DNA of 64,000 nt, taken from the NCBI GenBank assembly GCA_963840975.1, contig CAWJBC010000013.1, forward strand, positions 5,779 through 69,778, in the 5' to 3' direction. The DNA is from JAADJA01 sp963840975 (lineage in GTDB: Bacteria > Bacteroidota > Bacteroidia > Bacteroidales > JAADJA01). The notes below the pieces were generated by a model. That model saw only the letters and a list, made by a program, of their open reading frames with translations, was not told the DNA's origin and searched no databases. Within the stretch, counting starts at the first letter, position 1, and each line of letters starts with the position of its first letter. Below, one piece after another: positions 54,108 to 62,967 of this stretch. The position numbers were made by a program, and so were the translations under genes.

Positions 54108-55118
54108 ATGAAAGAAGCCGCGTTCTATATTAGGGAAAACGGACAAGCTATGTGCAGTTTATGCCCTCACAATTGTATTGTCCACGAAGGAAAGAGAGGA
54201 ATCTGCAGGGTCAGGAAAAATGAGAACGGCATCCTGGTTACTGAAAGCTTTGGACAAATCTGTTCCCTAAACTTTGATCCCATCGAAAAAAAGCCTTTGT
54301 ACCACTTCCATCCCGGCAGCATCATTTTATCGGCTGGAAGCCTCGGTTGCAATCTGCATTGTAAGTTTTGCCAGAACTGGGAAATCTCGCAGACCGGCAT
54401 TGAAGAATTTGGCAATCTGCGCAACGCCACACCCGAAGAACTGGTCAGTAAAGCATTAAGCAGAAACAACAATATCGGCATTGCATATACTTACAATGAA
54501 CCAACGGTTTGGTTCGAATTTATGCTTGAAACTGCCAGACTTGCCCAAAAGGAAGGATTGAAAAATGTGATGGTTACCAATGGTTTCATCAATCCTGAAC
54601 CGCTCCAGGCACTTTTTCCTTACATGGATGCTTTCAGTGTTGACCTGAAAGCCTTCAATGATGATTTCTATAAAACGGTGACTTCTTCAAGGCTTGATCC
54701 TGTGTTGACAACACTGAAAAACATCCGAAAATCAGGCAGACATCTCGAAATCACCAACCTTGTGATTACCGATTTGAATGATGATGAAAAGGAATTCCGG
54801 GAGATGACAGGTTGGATAGCTGACGAATTAGGCAAAGCAACCGTACTCCATATCTCAAGGTATTTCCCGATGTTCAAAATGACCAGCGAGGCAACATCCA
54901 CCCTGAAACTGAAAACACTCTACGACATCGCTGCTGAAAAGCTGGACTATGTTTATCTCGGTAATCTTCGATCCGGTGAAGGACAAAACACTTTCTGTCC
55001 CGGCTGCAAAACGGAAGTGATCGAACGGATCAGTTATGATACCAGGATCACCGGGCTGGATGAGGAAGGAAGTTGCAGGAAATGCAGGCAAGAGGTTATT
55101 GCAAAAGAATACGTGTAA
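54108..55118 (+). CDS. amrS: AmrS-like radical SAM enzyme (AmmeMemoRadiSam system)
   Basis: A 336-residue radical SAM protein. The N-terminal CSLCPHNC with CRVRKN and SFGQICSLNFDPIEKKPLYHF are hallmarks of the AmmeMemoRadiSam enzyme; the SAM cluster is CNLHCKFC (about 82-89), followed by QNWEISQ. Two terminal Cys pairs (CPGC, CRKC) suggest a zinc ribbon. The other components of the system (AmmeMemo domain proteins) are not in the window. It lies 40 bp after the Mut7-C gene. Confidence 0.9.
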   Translation: MKEAAFYIRENGQAMCSLCPHNCIVHEGKRGICRVRKNENGILVTESFGQICSLNFDPIEKKPLYHFHPGSIILSAGSLGCNLHCKFCQNWEISQTGIEEFGNLRNATPEELVSKALSRNNNIGIAYTYNEPTVWFEFMLETARLAQKEGLKNVMVTNGFINPEPLQALFPYMDAFSVDLKAFNDDFYKTVTSSRLDPVLTTLKNIRKSGRHLEITNLVITDLNDDEKEFREMTGWIADELGKATVLHISRYFPMFKMTSEATSTLKLKTLYDIAAEKLDYVYLGNLRSGEGQNTFCPGCKTEVIERISYDTRITGLDEEGSCRKCRQEVIAKEYV

Positions 55119-55753
55119 ATGATCTGCTTGGGTATAAGGGAATAAAGGTATCGAGTGGAATAAGGGATGCAGAGACTGACTTCAAATCAAAAATTAAAAA
55201 ATCGTTAATCCCTGTTCTTAAATCCCTATCCCGGTCCATCCTTCGAGACGTCCTGAAAAGAGTACTCCTCAGGATGACCGGCCTTTGTGCGATGGTCACA
55301 CTGAGGCCCTCGAAGTGTGTGCGGTGGTCTTCAAATCAAAAATCATAAATCAAATATCTAAAATCAAAAAAGGAACCCCTTTTCTGAAGTTCATTATTGA
55401 GACCGGTAATAGCGAAACGAATTAAAAACCTGCTTACTTACATGCCTGAGTAAGTGAAACGTTATAACGATTCGCCTTTCCACACACCAATGTTAGCGAA
55501 ACGTTACACGGTTTCGCGTTAAACGGCGGAATTAAGGGAAAATGAAGAAATTTTGGTTAATTGTTGTGGGTTTTAAAGGAGAAATTGGTTTATTTTTGAG
55601 GATTGAATTGACCGTTTAAGCCATAAAAAAGATAAAATATTTAATTTATTACAGAATAGTGGTAGAGTGATGTAATTATTAAGGATATATTTGCGGGTGC
55701 TGATAATAGTAGCTTTAAGATGTGCATAGTAATACACTAAAATAAAAAAATAA
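55119..55753. other. Intergenic repeat-rich region before the restriction-modification gene
   Basis: About 635 bp with no supported gene. It includes a copy of the AAAATC-type repeat (55328-55370), a block resembling widespread TCCTTCGAGACG/CCTCAGGATGACCGG intergenic sequence (about 55240-55320), and several GCGAAACG words. GCGAAAC (55496-55502) pairs with GTTTCGC (55511-55517) as a hairpin. TATTTTTG near 55590 could be a -7 element but lies about 160 bp from the next start. The region marks the edge between housekeeping genes and the defence island. Confidence 0.4.
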
Positions 55754-58165
55754 ATGACCTATTTTAATGTAAAAGAAGAAGAGTTAAAAAATAAAATAGC
55801 TCAGGATTATTTTTGGATTTACGACTGTACAAGAATAATTGGTAACGTTGACTTCTGTGTGTGCATGCATCAAAGTCAACAGGAATTATTTGAGACCGAA
55901 TCTATTTTTTGGGCTGAGGCTAAAAAAAATTCGTCTGATATTTATAAATCTATCGTTCAGCTCATACTTACCATTGGTAAAGCCCGCACTTTTGATAAAT
56001 TCCTTCCTCCTGCCCTGCTGGGAGCTTTCGATGCCGAAAAAATTGCCTTTATCCCTTATAACGAAATTCATGATATTTTCTATTTAAACGATTTTAACTG
56101 GAATGTTGCGCCCTCCAATCATGAAACCAAAGAATTTAAACTGATATATGATAAGGTAAAAACCAATGTAGACGAAAAAGCACTTCTGTTTTATTACGAA
56201 CAGGATAATAAAGAACTGAAGAAGTTTATCAAAAACAATTTTGTTGTCGGTAAACTTGGTCTGACTAAGACGAGGATTGACAAAAACAATTTTATGGTCA
56301 TTTATAATAAATGGATGACGACGGTAAAGCCTTCGATAGCCGTAAACTGGGACATAGCTAAAAAGAGTGGAATCATCGATGGCGATTTTTACCTGGCCGA
56401 TTTACTGTCGGAAGAAAATGAATCACTGAAAGATAATTTATATGTACTGCTTAAAAAAGACTACTACGAATTAGGCCGTAAAATTAACGAATCAGGATTT
56501 TTTAGTTCGCAAACCACCACCTTCAAAGACAAACAGAAAGCGCATACTCAATTCTGGAACAAATACGAAAGGCCCCCGAAAGAAGAATATTGGGACTATA
56601 TAGTCGAACGTCGCGACTTATTGGTTCCGCAGGATGTACGCGAACGCAAAGGTAGCTTTTTTACGCCGCAAATCTGGGTTGAACTTTCGCAAAAGTACCT
56701 GACCGATGTTTTGGGCGAAGACTGGCAGGACGAATATTATGTGTGGGATTGTGCAGCCGGAACTGGCAATTTGCTTGCCGGGCTAACAAATAAATACAAT
56801 ATCTGGGCATCAACGCTCGATAGCCAGGATGTGGATGTAATGAAAGACCGTATACGGAATGGAGCAAACTTATTAGAAGACCATGTTTTTCAGTTCGATT
56901 TTCTTAATGATGAGTTTACGAAGCTTCCACAGCCCCTTCAAAATATAATAAATGATCCGGAAAAGAGAAAAAAGTTGGTTATTTATATTAATCCGCCTTA
57001 TGCGGAGGCTGGAAGTACCGTTAAAGGAGATGCAAAACCCAAAGTTTCAAACCAAACTATGGTTCATAAAAAGTACTCCTCAGTAATAGATGATTTCGCT
57101 AAAAGAGAATTATTCATACAATTCTTTACACGCATTTATGCAGAAATTCAAGGAGTAGTTATTGCCCAATTTTCAAAACTAAAAATCCTACAAGCCCCAT
57201 ATTTTATTGGATTCAGAAAATATTTTTTGGCTGAATTAAAATCTATGTTTGTTGTCCCAGCAAATTCATTCGACAATGTAAAAGGAAACTTTCCTATTGG
57301 TTTCTTCATCTGGAATACTAATGTCCCCAAACAATTCATTAAAGCACGAGCTGACGTCTACAATTCAGAGGGAACTTTAATAGCCAAAAAGAAATACCAT
57401 AGTTATGATAATGACAAAAATATTAATGACTGGTTAAGACCAACATGGAAAAATGCAGAAAATCGTCTGGCTTACCTTGCATGCAATAGCAATGATTTCC
57501 AACATCAGAATGAAGTTGTTATACAAATAAATAAAAACAATGAAACCTCAACATTTTATAAACCCGTAACTCAAAATAACTTATTACAATCAAGTATTTA
57601 TTTCGCTGTTCGTAAATGTATAGAAGCCACATGGCTCAACGACCGTGACCAGTTTCTTTATCCTAATGATGGTTGGCAGGCTGATACTGAATTTCAAAAC
57701 GACTGTTTGGCATTTGCATTATTCAGTAATAATATTCAATCCAGGTTTGGCACAAATCATTGGATTCCTTTCACAGAACAAGAAGTAGATGCAAGAGAAA
57801 AGTTTGAAAGTAATTTTATGAGTAAATTTATTCATGGCAAACTAAAGCAAGATAAACCAGCCGATCTGTTTGGCACGCATGAAAAGGAAACCGCAGTACT
57901 TACATTTTCAGCAGAAGCTACAGAAGTATTCAATGCAGGCAGGGAGCTATGGAAATACTATCACAAACAACCCAATTGTAATGTGAATGCTTCATTATAC
58001 GATATAAGAGAATATTTTCAGGGCCGCAATGACAAAGGCAAAATGAACAACAAAAGTACCGACGAACATTATATGGTTTTAATTACTCAGTTAAGAGAAA
58101 AGCTAAAGCTCCTGGCAAAGAAAATAGAACCCAAAGTGTATGAATATGGATTTTTGAAACAATGA
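55754..58165 (+). CDS. Type IIG-like restriction endonuclease/N6-adenine methyltransferase
   Basis: An 803-residue single-chain enzyme. The N-terminal 60 residues show a PD-(D/E)xK-like nuclease pattern, D33 in GNVDFCVC and E55-A-K57 in FWAEAKK. A central region is followed by the methyltransferase domain: motif I VWDCAAGTGNLL (about 331-342) and motif IV NPPY (about 413-416), typical of N6-adenine methylases of the type IIG class. The C-terminal third probably recognises the DNA target. No separate S or R subunit lies next to it, fitting an all-in-one type IIG system. The nuclease call is inferred; a sole methyltransferase is the alternative. Confidence 0.82.
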   Translation: MTYFNVKEEELKNKIAQDYFWIYDCTRIIGNVDFCVCMHQSQQELFETESIFWAEAKKNSSDIYKSIVQLILTIGKARTFDKFLPPALLGAFDAEKIAFIPYNEIHDIFYLNDFNWNVAPSNHETKEFKLIYDKVKTNVDEKALLFYYEQDNKELKKFIKNNFVVGKLGLTKTRIDKNNFMVIYNKWMTTVKPSIAVNWDIAKKSGIIDGDFYLADLLSEENESLKDNLYVLLKKDYYELGRKINESGFFSSQTTTFKDKQKAHTQFWNKYERPPKEEYWDYIVERRDLLVPQDVRERKGSFFTPQIWVELSQKYLTDVLGEDWQDEYYVWDCAAGTGNLLAGLTNKYNIWASTLDSQDVDVMKDRIRNGANLLEDHVFQFDFLNDEFTKLPQPLQNIINDPEKRKKLVIYINPPYAEAGSTVKGDAKPKVSNQTMVHKKYSSVIDDFAKRELFIQFFTRIYAEIQGVVIAQFSKLKILQAPYFIGFRKYFLAELKSMFVVPANSFDNVKGNFPIGFFIWNTNVPKQFIKARADVYNSEGTLIAKKKYHSYDNDKNINDWLRPTWKNAENRLAYLACNSNDFQHQNEVVIQINKNNETSTFYKPVTQNNLLQSSIYFAVRKCIEATWLNDRDQFLYPNDGWQADTEFQNDCLAFALFSNNIQSRFGTNHWIPFTEQEVDAREKFESNFMSKFIHGKLKQDKPADLFGTHEKETAVLTFSAEATEVFNAGRELWKYYHKQPNCNVNASLYDIREYFQGRNDKGKMNNKSTDEHYMVLITQLREKLKLLAKKIEPKVYEYGFLKQ

Positions 58166-58308
58166 AAAGAGAACAACTAGTGCAAACAGCGGTTTGGCGT
58201 AATGGAGGGTTCAGTGCTCCGTATGACAGTTTTGTGGGTCGACAAACAGTAGTGCTTCATATGAACACTTTTAGTGAAAATCCGCCCCTAGGTGGCGGGA
58301 GTTTGTAG
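58162..58308 (+). CDS. Possible 48-residue small protein coupled to the type IIG gene
   Basis: An ORF beginning ATGA, with its start overlapping the upstream stop as in translational coupling. It reads MKREQLVQTAVWRNGGFSAP and ends in GGGSL. No family is recognised and the composition is not convincing, so it may be a gene remnant or chance. Confidence 0.2.
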   Translation: MKREQLVQTAVWRNGGFSAPYDSFVGRQTVVLHMNTFSENPPLGGGSL

Positions 58309-58396
58309 CTAGTGCCTGGTTTAAAATTAATTATTATAATTTAGCATCAAATATTTATCAGATAAAAAAAAATTGAAATAAAATAAATGGTAATCT

Positions 58397-59551
58397 ATGA
58401 ATGTATTTATTAGTTGGTCTGGTGCTCTTTCAAAGGAAATTGCCAGTGAAATAAATGATTGGATTCCAACACTAATTCAGGCTGTAAAAACTTTTTTTTC
58501 ACCTGAAGATATTCAAAAGGGCGACTATTGGACATCCAAAATAAAGGAAGAATTAAAAATTAATTCAACAGGAATTATTTGTTTAACTAAAGAAAATCAA
58601 AAAGCACCATGGATACTATTTGAAGCAGGTGCATTATCAAATGGTATAGGAAAGAAAAAAGTATTTCCACTTTTATTTGATTTTAGCATCTCTGAGTTAG
58701 AGGTGCCTCTGTCATTATTCAATGCAACAGAATTTTCTAAAACAGAGTTTTTAAAGTTAGTTCAAAGTATTAATAATGATCTCGATAATAGATTGGATAC
58801 TGAAAGGCTTATTAAATTGTTCGAAACGTTATGGCCGGAATTAGAAAATAAAGTAAAAGAAATAATTAACAAATTCCAAAAAACTCCGCACGATGTTTCA
58901 AAACCCTTACGTAAAGAAAGAGATATTTTAGAAGAAATATTATCTTTTCAAAGGGAATCTTTAAGAATAATTTCAGCTAATACTAATCATAAAGAGTCAA
59001 ATATTGAAAATATAGAAAATTCAATTCTTAAAATTGAAAATGTTTTACTCAATTTACAATCTGAAATAGTTTTCAATAAACCTGATCAATCAGCAAATAA
59101 AAACAGCCGACCAAAAAAAATTGATGCGGATATCTACAACTTTGAATTGAGCACAGGTGTTTGGTTTATTATGATTGGATTAATCAATTCTATTCCAATG
59201 GAAATTTATACTGGTTCTCGTGATTCTTTTTATATCCCTGGTTACGTAAATAAAGGATTAATTATTAAAAACAGTATTGAACCTAATGAGGAGATTAGAT
59301 TTGATTTTCAGTTCCAGGATAAAGCTGGATATTCTATTGTTATTCCAACATTAAATCGTAAACAAAATGATTTTCAAAATTATACTGAGATAATTTCAAA
59401 ATTATTGACTGATAAATATCCTTTCTGGTTAATTAAGGATTTCATCAATAATATAATTACTAATAACGATGACGATACCATTAAATTTAAAAGTGAAGTA
59501 ATTAAAGCTTTGGAAAAATATTTTTCCCCCGCACCTCCAAGTGTTCCATAG
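58397..59551 (+). CDS. TIR-domain protein with ribonucleotide-reductase-like C-terminal domain
   Basis: A 384-residue cytoplasmic protein. Residues 1-125 are a TIR-like domain: MNVFISWSG at the start, F34-SPEDI, and WILFEAGALS with the putative catalytic Glu76 (TIR NADases use a Glu here). Residues about 150-240 are a Lys/Glu-rich linker with coiled-coil pattern. Residues about 249-384 strongly recall the C-terminal domain of Bacteroidota B12-dependent ribonucleotide reductase: MEIYTGSRDSFYIPGYVNKG, then RFDFQFQDKAGYSIVIPTL and NYTEIISKLLTDKYPF. It lies next to a restriction-modification gene and MNT/HEPN genes, so defence by NAD depletion is the likely role. The RNR resemblance is from memory of the family. 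Confidence 0.75.
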   Translation: MNVFISWSGALSKEIASEINDWIPTLIQAVKTFFSPEDIQKGDYWTSKIKEELKINSTGIICLTKENQKAPWILFEAGALSNGIGKKKVFPLLFDFSISELEVPLSLFNATEFSKTEFLKLVQSINNDLDNRLDTERLIKLFETLWPELENKVKEIINKFQKTPHDVSKPLRKERDILEEILSFQRESLRIISANTNHKESNIENIENSILKIENVLLNLQSEIVFNKPDQSANKNSRPKKIDADIYNFELSTGVWFIMIGLINSIPMEIYTGSRDSFYIPGYVNKGLIIKNSIEPNEEIRFDFQFQDKAGYSIVIPTLNRKQNDFQNYTEIISKLLTDKYPFWLIKDFINNIITNNDDDTIKFKSEVIKALEKYFSPAPPSVP

Positions 59552-59618
59552 GATCACGTGGTGGAATAAATAAGAAAAGTTTATAACTTTGACAGTAAGG
59601 TAAATTCCTCTGCTACTG

Positions 59619-59651
59619 GCAAGTCTTGTGCGTCCGGTTTTAGCGTTGCAG
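59619..59651 (+). repeat. 33-nt interspersed repeat, copy A
   Basis: Begins GCAAGTCTTGTGCGTCC and ends TTTTAGCGTTGCAG. It is identical to copy B (60377-60409) and differs from copy C (62018-62050) at three positions. It lies between the TIR gene and the second MNT/HEPN pair. Confidence 0.75.
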
Positions 59652-59726
59652 ACTTATTCCAGCTTGTCAAATTACGCTATCAAATTACTTAAACACAGTT
59701 GGCGTTTCAGCAATTGAGTAATTCAC

Positions 59727-59734
59727 TATCTTTG
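59727..59734 (+). promoter_or_regulatory. -7 promoter element of the second MNT/HEPN pair
   Basis: TATCTTTG fits TAnnTTTG; TTT lies 19 bp upstream as a partial -33 element. The start codon is only 5 bp beyond, so the mRNA may be leaderless or nearly so. Confidence 0.55.
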
Positions 59735-59739
59735 CCGGT

Positions 59740-60039
59740 ATGAATGAAGTCGAGCGCAATATCCATTCAATAACCAATCTGTGTGTGAATCACGCTGTAG
59801 ACAAACTATACCTGTTTGGCTCGGCGCTTACCAATGGTTTTAATGAAAAAAGCGATATTGATTTTGTGGTCAGGTTTAAAAATATAGAATTACTTCACTA
59901 TTCCGACAACTATTTTGATCTTAAATTCTCCCTCGAAGACTTGCTGAACCGGCCGGTTGACCTTCTTGAAGAACAGTGCATAAAAAATCCATATTTCCTT
60001 GAATCGTTAAATGAAACCAAAAAATTAATTTATGGATAG
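59740..60039 (+). CDS. mntA: MNT-type nucleotidyltransferase antitoxin, second copy, intact
   Basis: A 99-residue minimal nucleotidyltransferase with the active-site pattern LFGSALTNGFNEKSDIDFVV (GS-x9-DxD, near residues 28-43) and a third acidic residue in PVDLLEE. In known systems it AMPylates a HEPN toxin partner. The partner gene begins 8 bp before its stop but carries an in-frame stop codon. Start fixed by the promoter and by the family's usual length. Confidence 0.88.
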   Translation: MNEVERNIHSITNLCVNHAVDKLYLFGSALTNGFNEKSDIDFVVRFKNIELLHYSDNYFDLKFSLEDLLNRPVDLLEEQCIKNPYFLESLNETKKLIYG

Positions 60040-60364
60040 GGAGATCAAAGCCTGGCTCTTTGACATTGTGAATTCGATTGAGGAAATTGAACAATTTCTG
60101 CCTCAGGGTCAGCAGCTATTTGAAGCATAAAGGAAAGACCTGAAAACAAAACGGGCTGTTGAACGTAACCTTGAAATAATAGGAGAAGCTACCAACAGGG
60201 TACTTGCCAGGGATCCTGATTTCGAATTGGCACATTCACGAAAAATTATTAGTCTCCGAAATCGCATTATTCATGGGTATGATGTTATCTCAGATGAGTT
60301 GATTTGGGGAATAATAGTAAATGACTTGCCTAAACTTAAGTCGGAAATCTCAAAGTATATTTGA
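60032..60364 (+). pseudogene. hepT: HEPN-family toxin, second copy, interrupted by a stop codon
   Basis: Reads MDREIKAWLFDIVNSIEEIE in frame, then a TAA at codon 33 (60128-60130) where relatives have a residue in FEA-x-RKDLKTKRAVERN. The same frame continues to 60364 with IIGEATNRV and RNRIIHGYD (the RX4-6H motif), 111 codons in all. One base change would restore it, so the lesion is a nonsense mutation, not a frameshift. Truncated at 32 residues it cannot fold as HEPN. Confidence 0.85.
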
Positions 60365-60376
60365 CCTCAACCGGAG

Positions 60377-60409
60377 GCAAGTCTTGTGCGTCCGGTTTTA
60401 GCGTTGCAG
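60377..60409 (+). repeat. 33-nt interspersed repeat, copy B
   Basis: Identical to copy A (59619-59651). It lies 12 bp past the end of the broken hepT. GTTTTGCAGGC near 60533 may be a further partial copy. Confidence 0.75.
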
Positions 60410-60595
60410 GTTTGTGAAACTGTGAACAAGGTTGATATAAATTCTGTTCGCCAGCATACAGCAAGTGTCCGCAAAGGCACATAAATCAGGAAATAGTCTT
60501 TTCCAAAATTCATGCTATCAGCGTTTTGCAGGCATGGTATTAAAGTTGTTCCCTGCATCATTTTTCAATAACAGTTTATATCAAAAACGAAAAAC

Positions 60596-61048
60596 ATGAA
60601 AACAATTTTCTCATTCGTATGCATGGTGGCATTCAGCCTGTCGGTGAATGCCCAGGATTCAGCAGATTCGCTGGCCATTGAAAAAGCAGTCCGTGATTAT
60701 GTGGAAGGATGGCAATCGGGCGATACCGAAAGGGTTTCCGGCGCCGTATCACCGGAACTGGCAAAAAGGGCAGTGATGTCAGATGATAAAAACCATTATT
60801 TTATCTCCGACATGAGCGCTTCCCTGCTGGTATTCGCCACAATGAAAAACAAAGATGGCATCCGCATGCCCGACCTGACACCCGAAGAACCTTTCAAACT
60901 ATATGTTAAGATCCTTGACATATCGGGCAACGTTGCAAGCGCAAAAGCCTGGAATAACAAGTATGGCTTCCTCGACTATTGCCACCTCGCCCGCTTTGGG
61001 GAATCATGGAAAATTGTGAATGTGCTGTGGGATTATTTGCCGAAGTAA
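60596..61048 (+). CDS. Secreted NTF2/lumazine-binding-like protein
   Basis: A 150-residue protein with a signal peptide (1-19, VNAQ). The mature part matches the NTF2-like putative lumazine-binding family: SLAIEKAVRDYVEGWQSGD, a middle region with FKLYVKILDISGNVASAKAW and a terminal RFGESWKIVNVLWDY. Members bind small ligands or have lost activity. It ends 32 bp before a DUF4350-like gene and may be co-transcribed with it. Confidence 0.7.
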   Translation: MKTIFSFVCMVAFSLSVNAQDSADSLAIEKAVRDYVEGWQSGDTERVSGAVSPELAKRAVMSDDKNHYFISDMSASLLVFATMKNKDGIRMPDLTPEEPFKLYVKILDISGNVASAKAWNNKYGFLDYCHLARFGESWKIVNVLWDYLPK

Positions 61049-61080
61049 GGACCTTCCAGCCAAACTTTAAATTTATTATC

Positions 61081-61993
61081 ATGAACAGATTCATTTTTAT
61101 CGGTATTTTGATTTTCCCGGCATGGCTGTTTTCGCAGCAAATTCCGGATACTGCTTGGCATCCCGCAATTCCAAACCCAGCATATAAATCAGGCAAGGGT
61201 CCGGTCGTTTTTATTGACGAGGGTCATCATAACTTTCACACAAAGGAAGGCAGGTACAAACCTTTTTCAAATCTTCTGGAGAGTGACGGATATGTTGTAA
61301 AAGAATATACCGGGGATTTCAGCAAAAAAGAACTTACAGGCGGGAAAATCCTGGTGATCGCAAATGCAATGAATGAAAAGAATGTTGAGGATTGGTATGT
61401 ACCTACTCCTTCGGCTTTTACAAAGGCAGAGATGGATGCTGTAAAGGACTGGGTGCACGACGGAGGGAGTTTGTTACTGATTGCCGACCACATGCCGATG
61501 GCAGGCGCAGCAAAAGATTTAGCTGCTGAATTTGGTTTTGAATTTACCAATGGATTTGTGCTCGATACCGTTTCCGGGGGTACAGGCAACCTTCAGCCTG
61601 AAAGAAAAAACCCTTGCTGAAAGCAGGATCACAAAAGGAAGGGATTCAACGGAACGTGTGGATCAGATCGTATCGTTTACCGGGCAGGGATTCAACATAC
61701 CTCCTGATGCTACTCCGGTTATGATTTTTAATAAAAATTTCGTGAATATGCTGCCCGATACAGCATGGGTATTTGACGAAAATACCCCGGTTTTTAATGC
61801 TGAGGGGTTGTCGCAGGGCGCTTACAAAAGTCACGGAAAGGGAAAAGTTGTTGTATTTGGCGAGGCGGCGATGTTTACGGCTCAGCTGGCAGGACCGGAG
61901 CAAAGGAGAGTAGGGATGAACAGCGATTTTGCTCCGCAAAATTATCAACTGGCGCTCAATGTAATTCACTGGCTGGATGGAAAGCTCGAATAG
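61081..61993 (+). pseudogene. Secreted DUF4350-like protein, frameshifted
   Basis: The first frame starts MNRFIFIGILIFPAWLFSQQ (signal peptide) and includes VVFIDEGHHNFHTKEGRYKP, GGKILVIANAMNE and DWVHDGGSLLLIADHMP, the DUF4350/ThuA-like fold, to about 61587. The second frame runs from VQATFSLKEKTLAESRI to WLDGKLE at 61993. Removing one G from the five-G run in TCCGGGGGTAC (about 61577) joins them as VLDTVSGVQATFSL. The run is a homopolymer, so a sequencing error is likely. Function unknown; the fold resembles glutamine-amidotransferase-like sugar-binding proteins. Confidence 0.8.
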
Positions 61994-62017
61994 ATTAAAT
62001 TTTGGCTTCCATAACAA

Positions 62018-62142
62018 GCAGGTCTTGTGCGGCCGGTTTTAGCGTTGCAAACTTGTGCCGGATTAACTAAATATCTTATCCATTTTATTTCTACTTTTGA
62101 ATGATGCGTTCTGAATTAAATTTAAAAGAATTAAAGTGAAGA
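62018..62142 (+). repeat. 33-nt repeat copy C continuing into a 106-nt promoter-bearing repeat
   Basis: 62018-62050 is the 33-nt repeat with three mismatches to copies A and B. From 62037 to 62142 the sequence is repeated at 62971-63076 at high identity. It includes TACTTTTG (62092-62099), an exact TAnnTTTG promoter element, then GAATGATGCGTTCTGAATT. It precedes the secreted-protein gene at 62256. Confidence 0.7.
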
Positions 62143-62255
62143 AGCAAGGCACAAGTATAAGAGATTTTAGGCTCTCATTATATTCATCGAGCAGGGCAAA
62201 TTTTTTACTTCATTTTGCCTTATACATTAAATACAAATGGTTGAACTATAGACGA

Positions 62256-62933
62256 ATGAAAATTGAATTTCTGATATTAATGTTTTTCACAATGTCACTG
62301 AATTCCATTTGTCAGGCTCAGGATTATTGTGAAACATTAATAAACAAATATGATTATTACCTGGATAAAACAAACAATTCAAAAACAAGGACACTAACCT
62401 GGTCTGATGGATATTTAATTACCAAACAAAATGATACCATTTATGGAGAAATATTAAAACTTCCCGATGTCGTTACATTAAAAAAACCTTATAAAAATGA
62501 TTATGACGAGAGTAATTTGGGTTTGACAAGAATCAAATTGAGAAATGACATTATTGGTGAAAAGAAATTTAAATCGGATGAAGTAAAGTTATTTGTAGTT
62601 GACAATGAAACTTACAGGAGCATTAAACCCAAAGAATTTCCAATATTCGTAAGGGAAAAAATTATTGGTTCATTATGTTTATTCACTTCTGAATGTTATT
62701 CCAAAGACATGTCAGGCGATCATGTGCAAGTTCTTACTGAAGATGAATATATTTACTCAAATGATTTCGATAAGTACTACAGGTTGAACTATACAAATGT
62801 ACGTAAATTACTTATCGAAGTAACAAAAGATTATAAAATGTTAAATGATAAACTTAGTGGTGAACCCAACACAGGATTTAATTATCAGGCCGTGATCCTA
62901 TTATTTAATGATTATAAAGCCAACTGCAACTAA
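62256..62933 (+). CDS. Secreted protein of unknown function
   Basis: The ATG at 62256 opens a clean signal peptide (MKIEFLILMFFTMSLNSICQ), so the upstream ATG at 62136 is rejected although the frame stays open. The 225-residue mature protein has no motif I recognise; SDGYLITKQNDTIYGEILKL is typical of Bacteroidota envelope proteins with beta-strand-rich folds. It stands alone between two copies of the promoter-bearing repeat. Confidence 0.6.
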   Translation: MKIEFLILMFFTMSLNSICQAQDYCETLINKYDYYLDKTNNSKTRTLTWSDGYLITKQNDTIYGEILKLPDVVTLKKPYKNDYDESNLGLTRIKLRNDIIGEKKFKSDEVKLFVVDNETYRSIKPKEFPIFVREKIIGSLCLFTSECYSKDMSGDHVQVLTEDEYIYSNDFDKYYRLNYTNVRKLLIEVTKDYKMLNDKLSGEPNTGFNYQAVILLFNDYKANCN

Positions 62934-62967
62934 CATGCAGGGTTCTTAACCAACTCTGCCTTATGAT

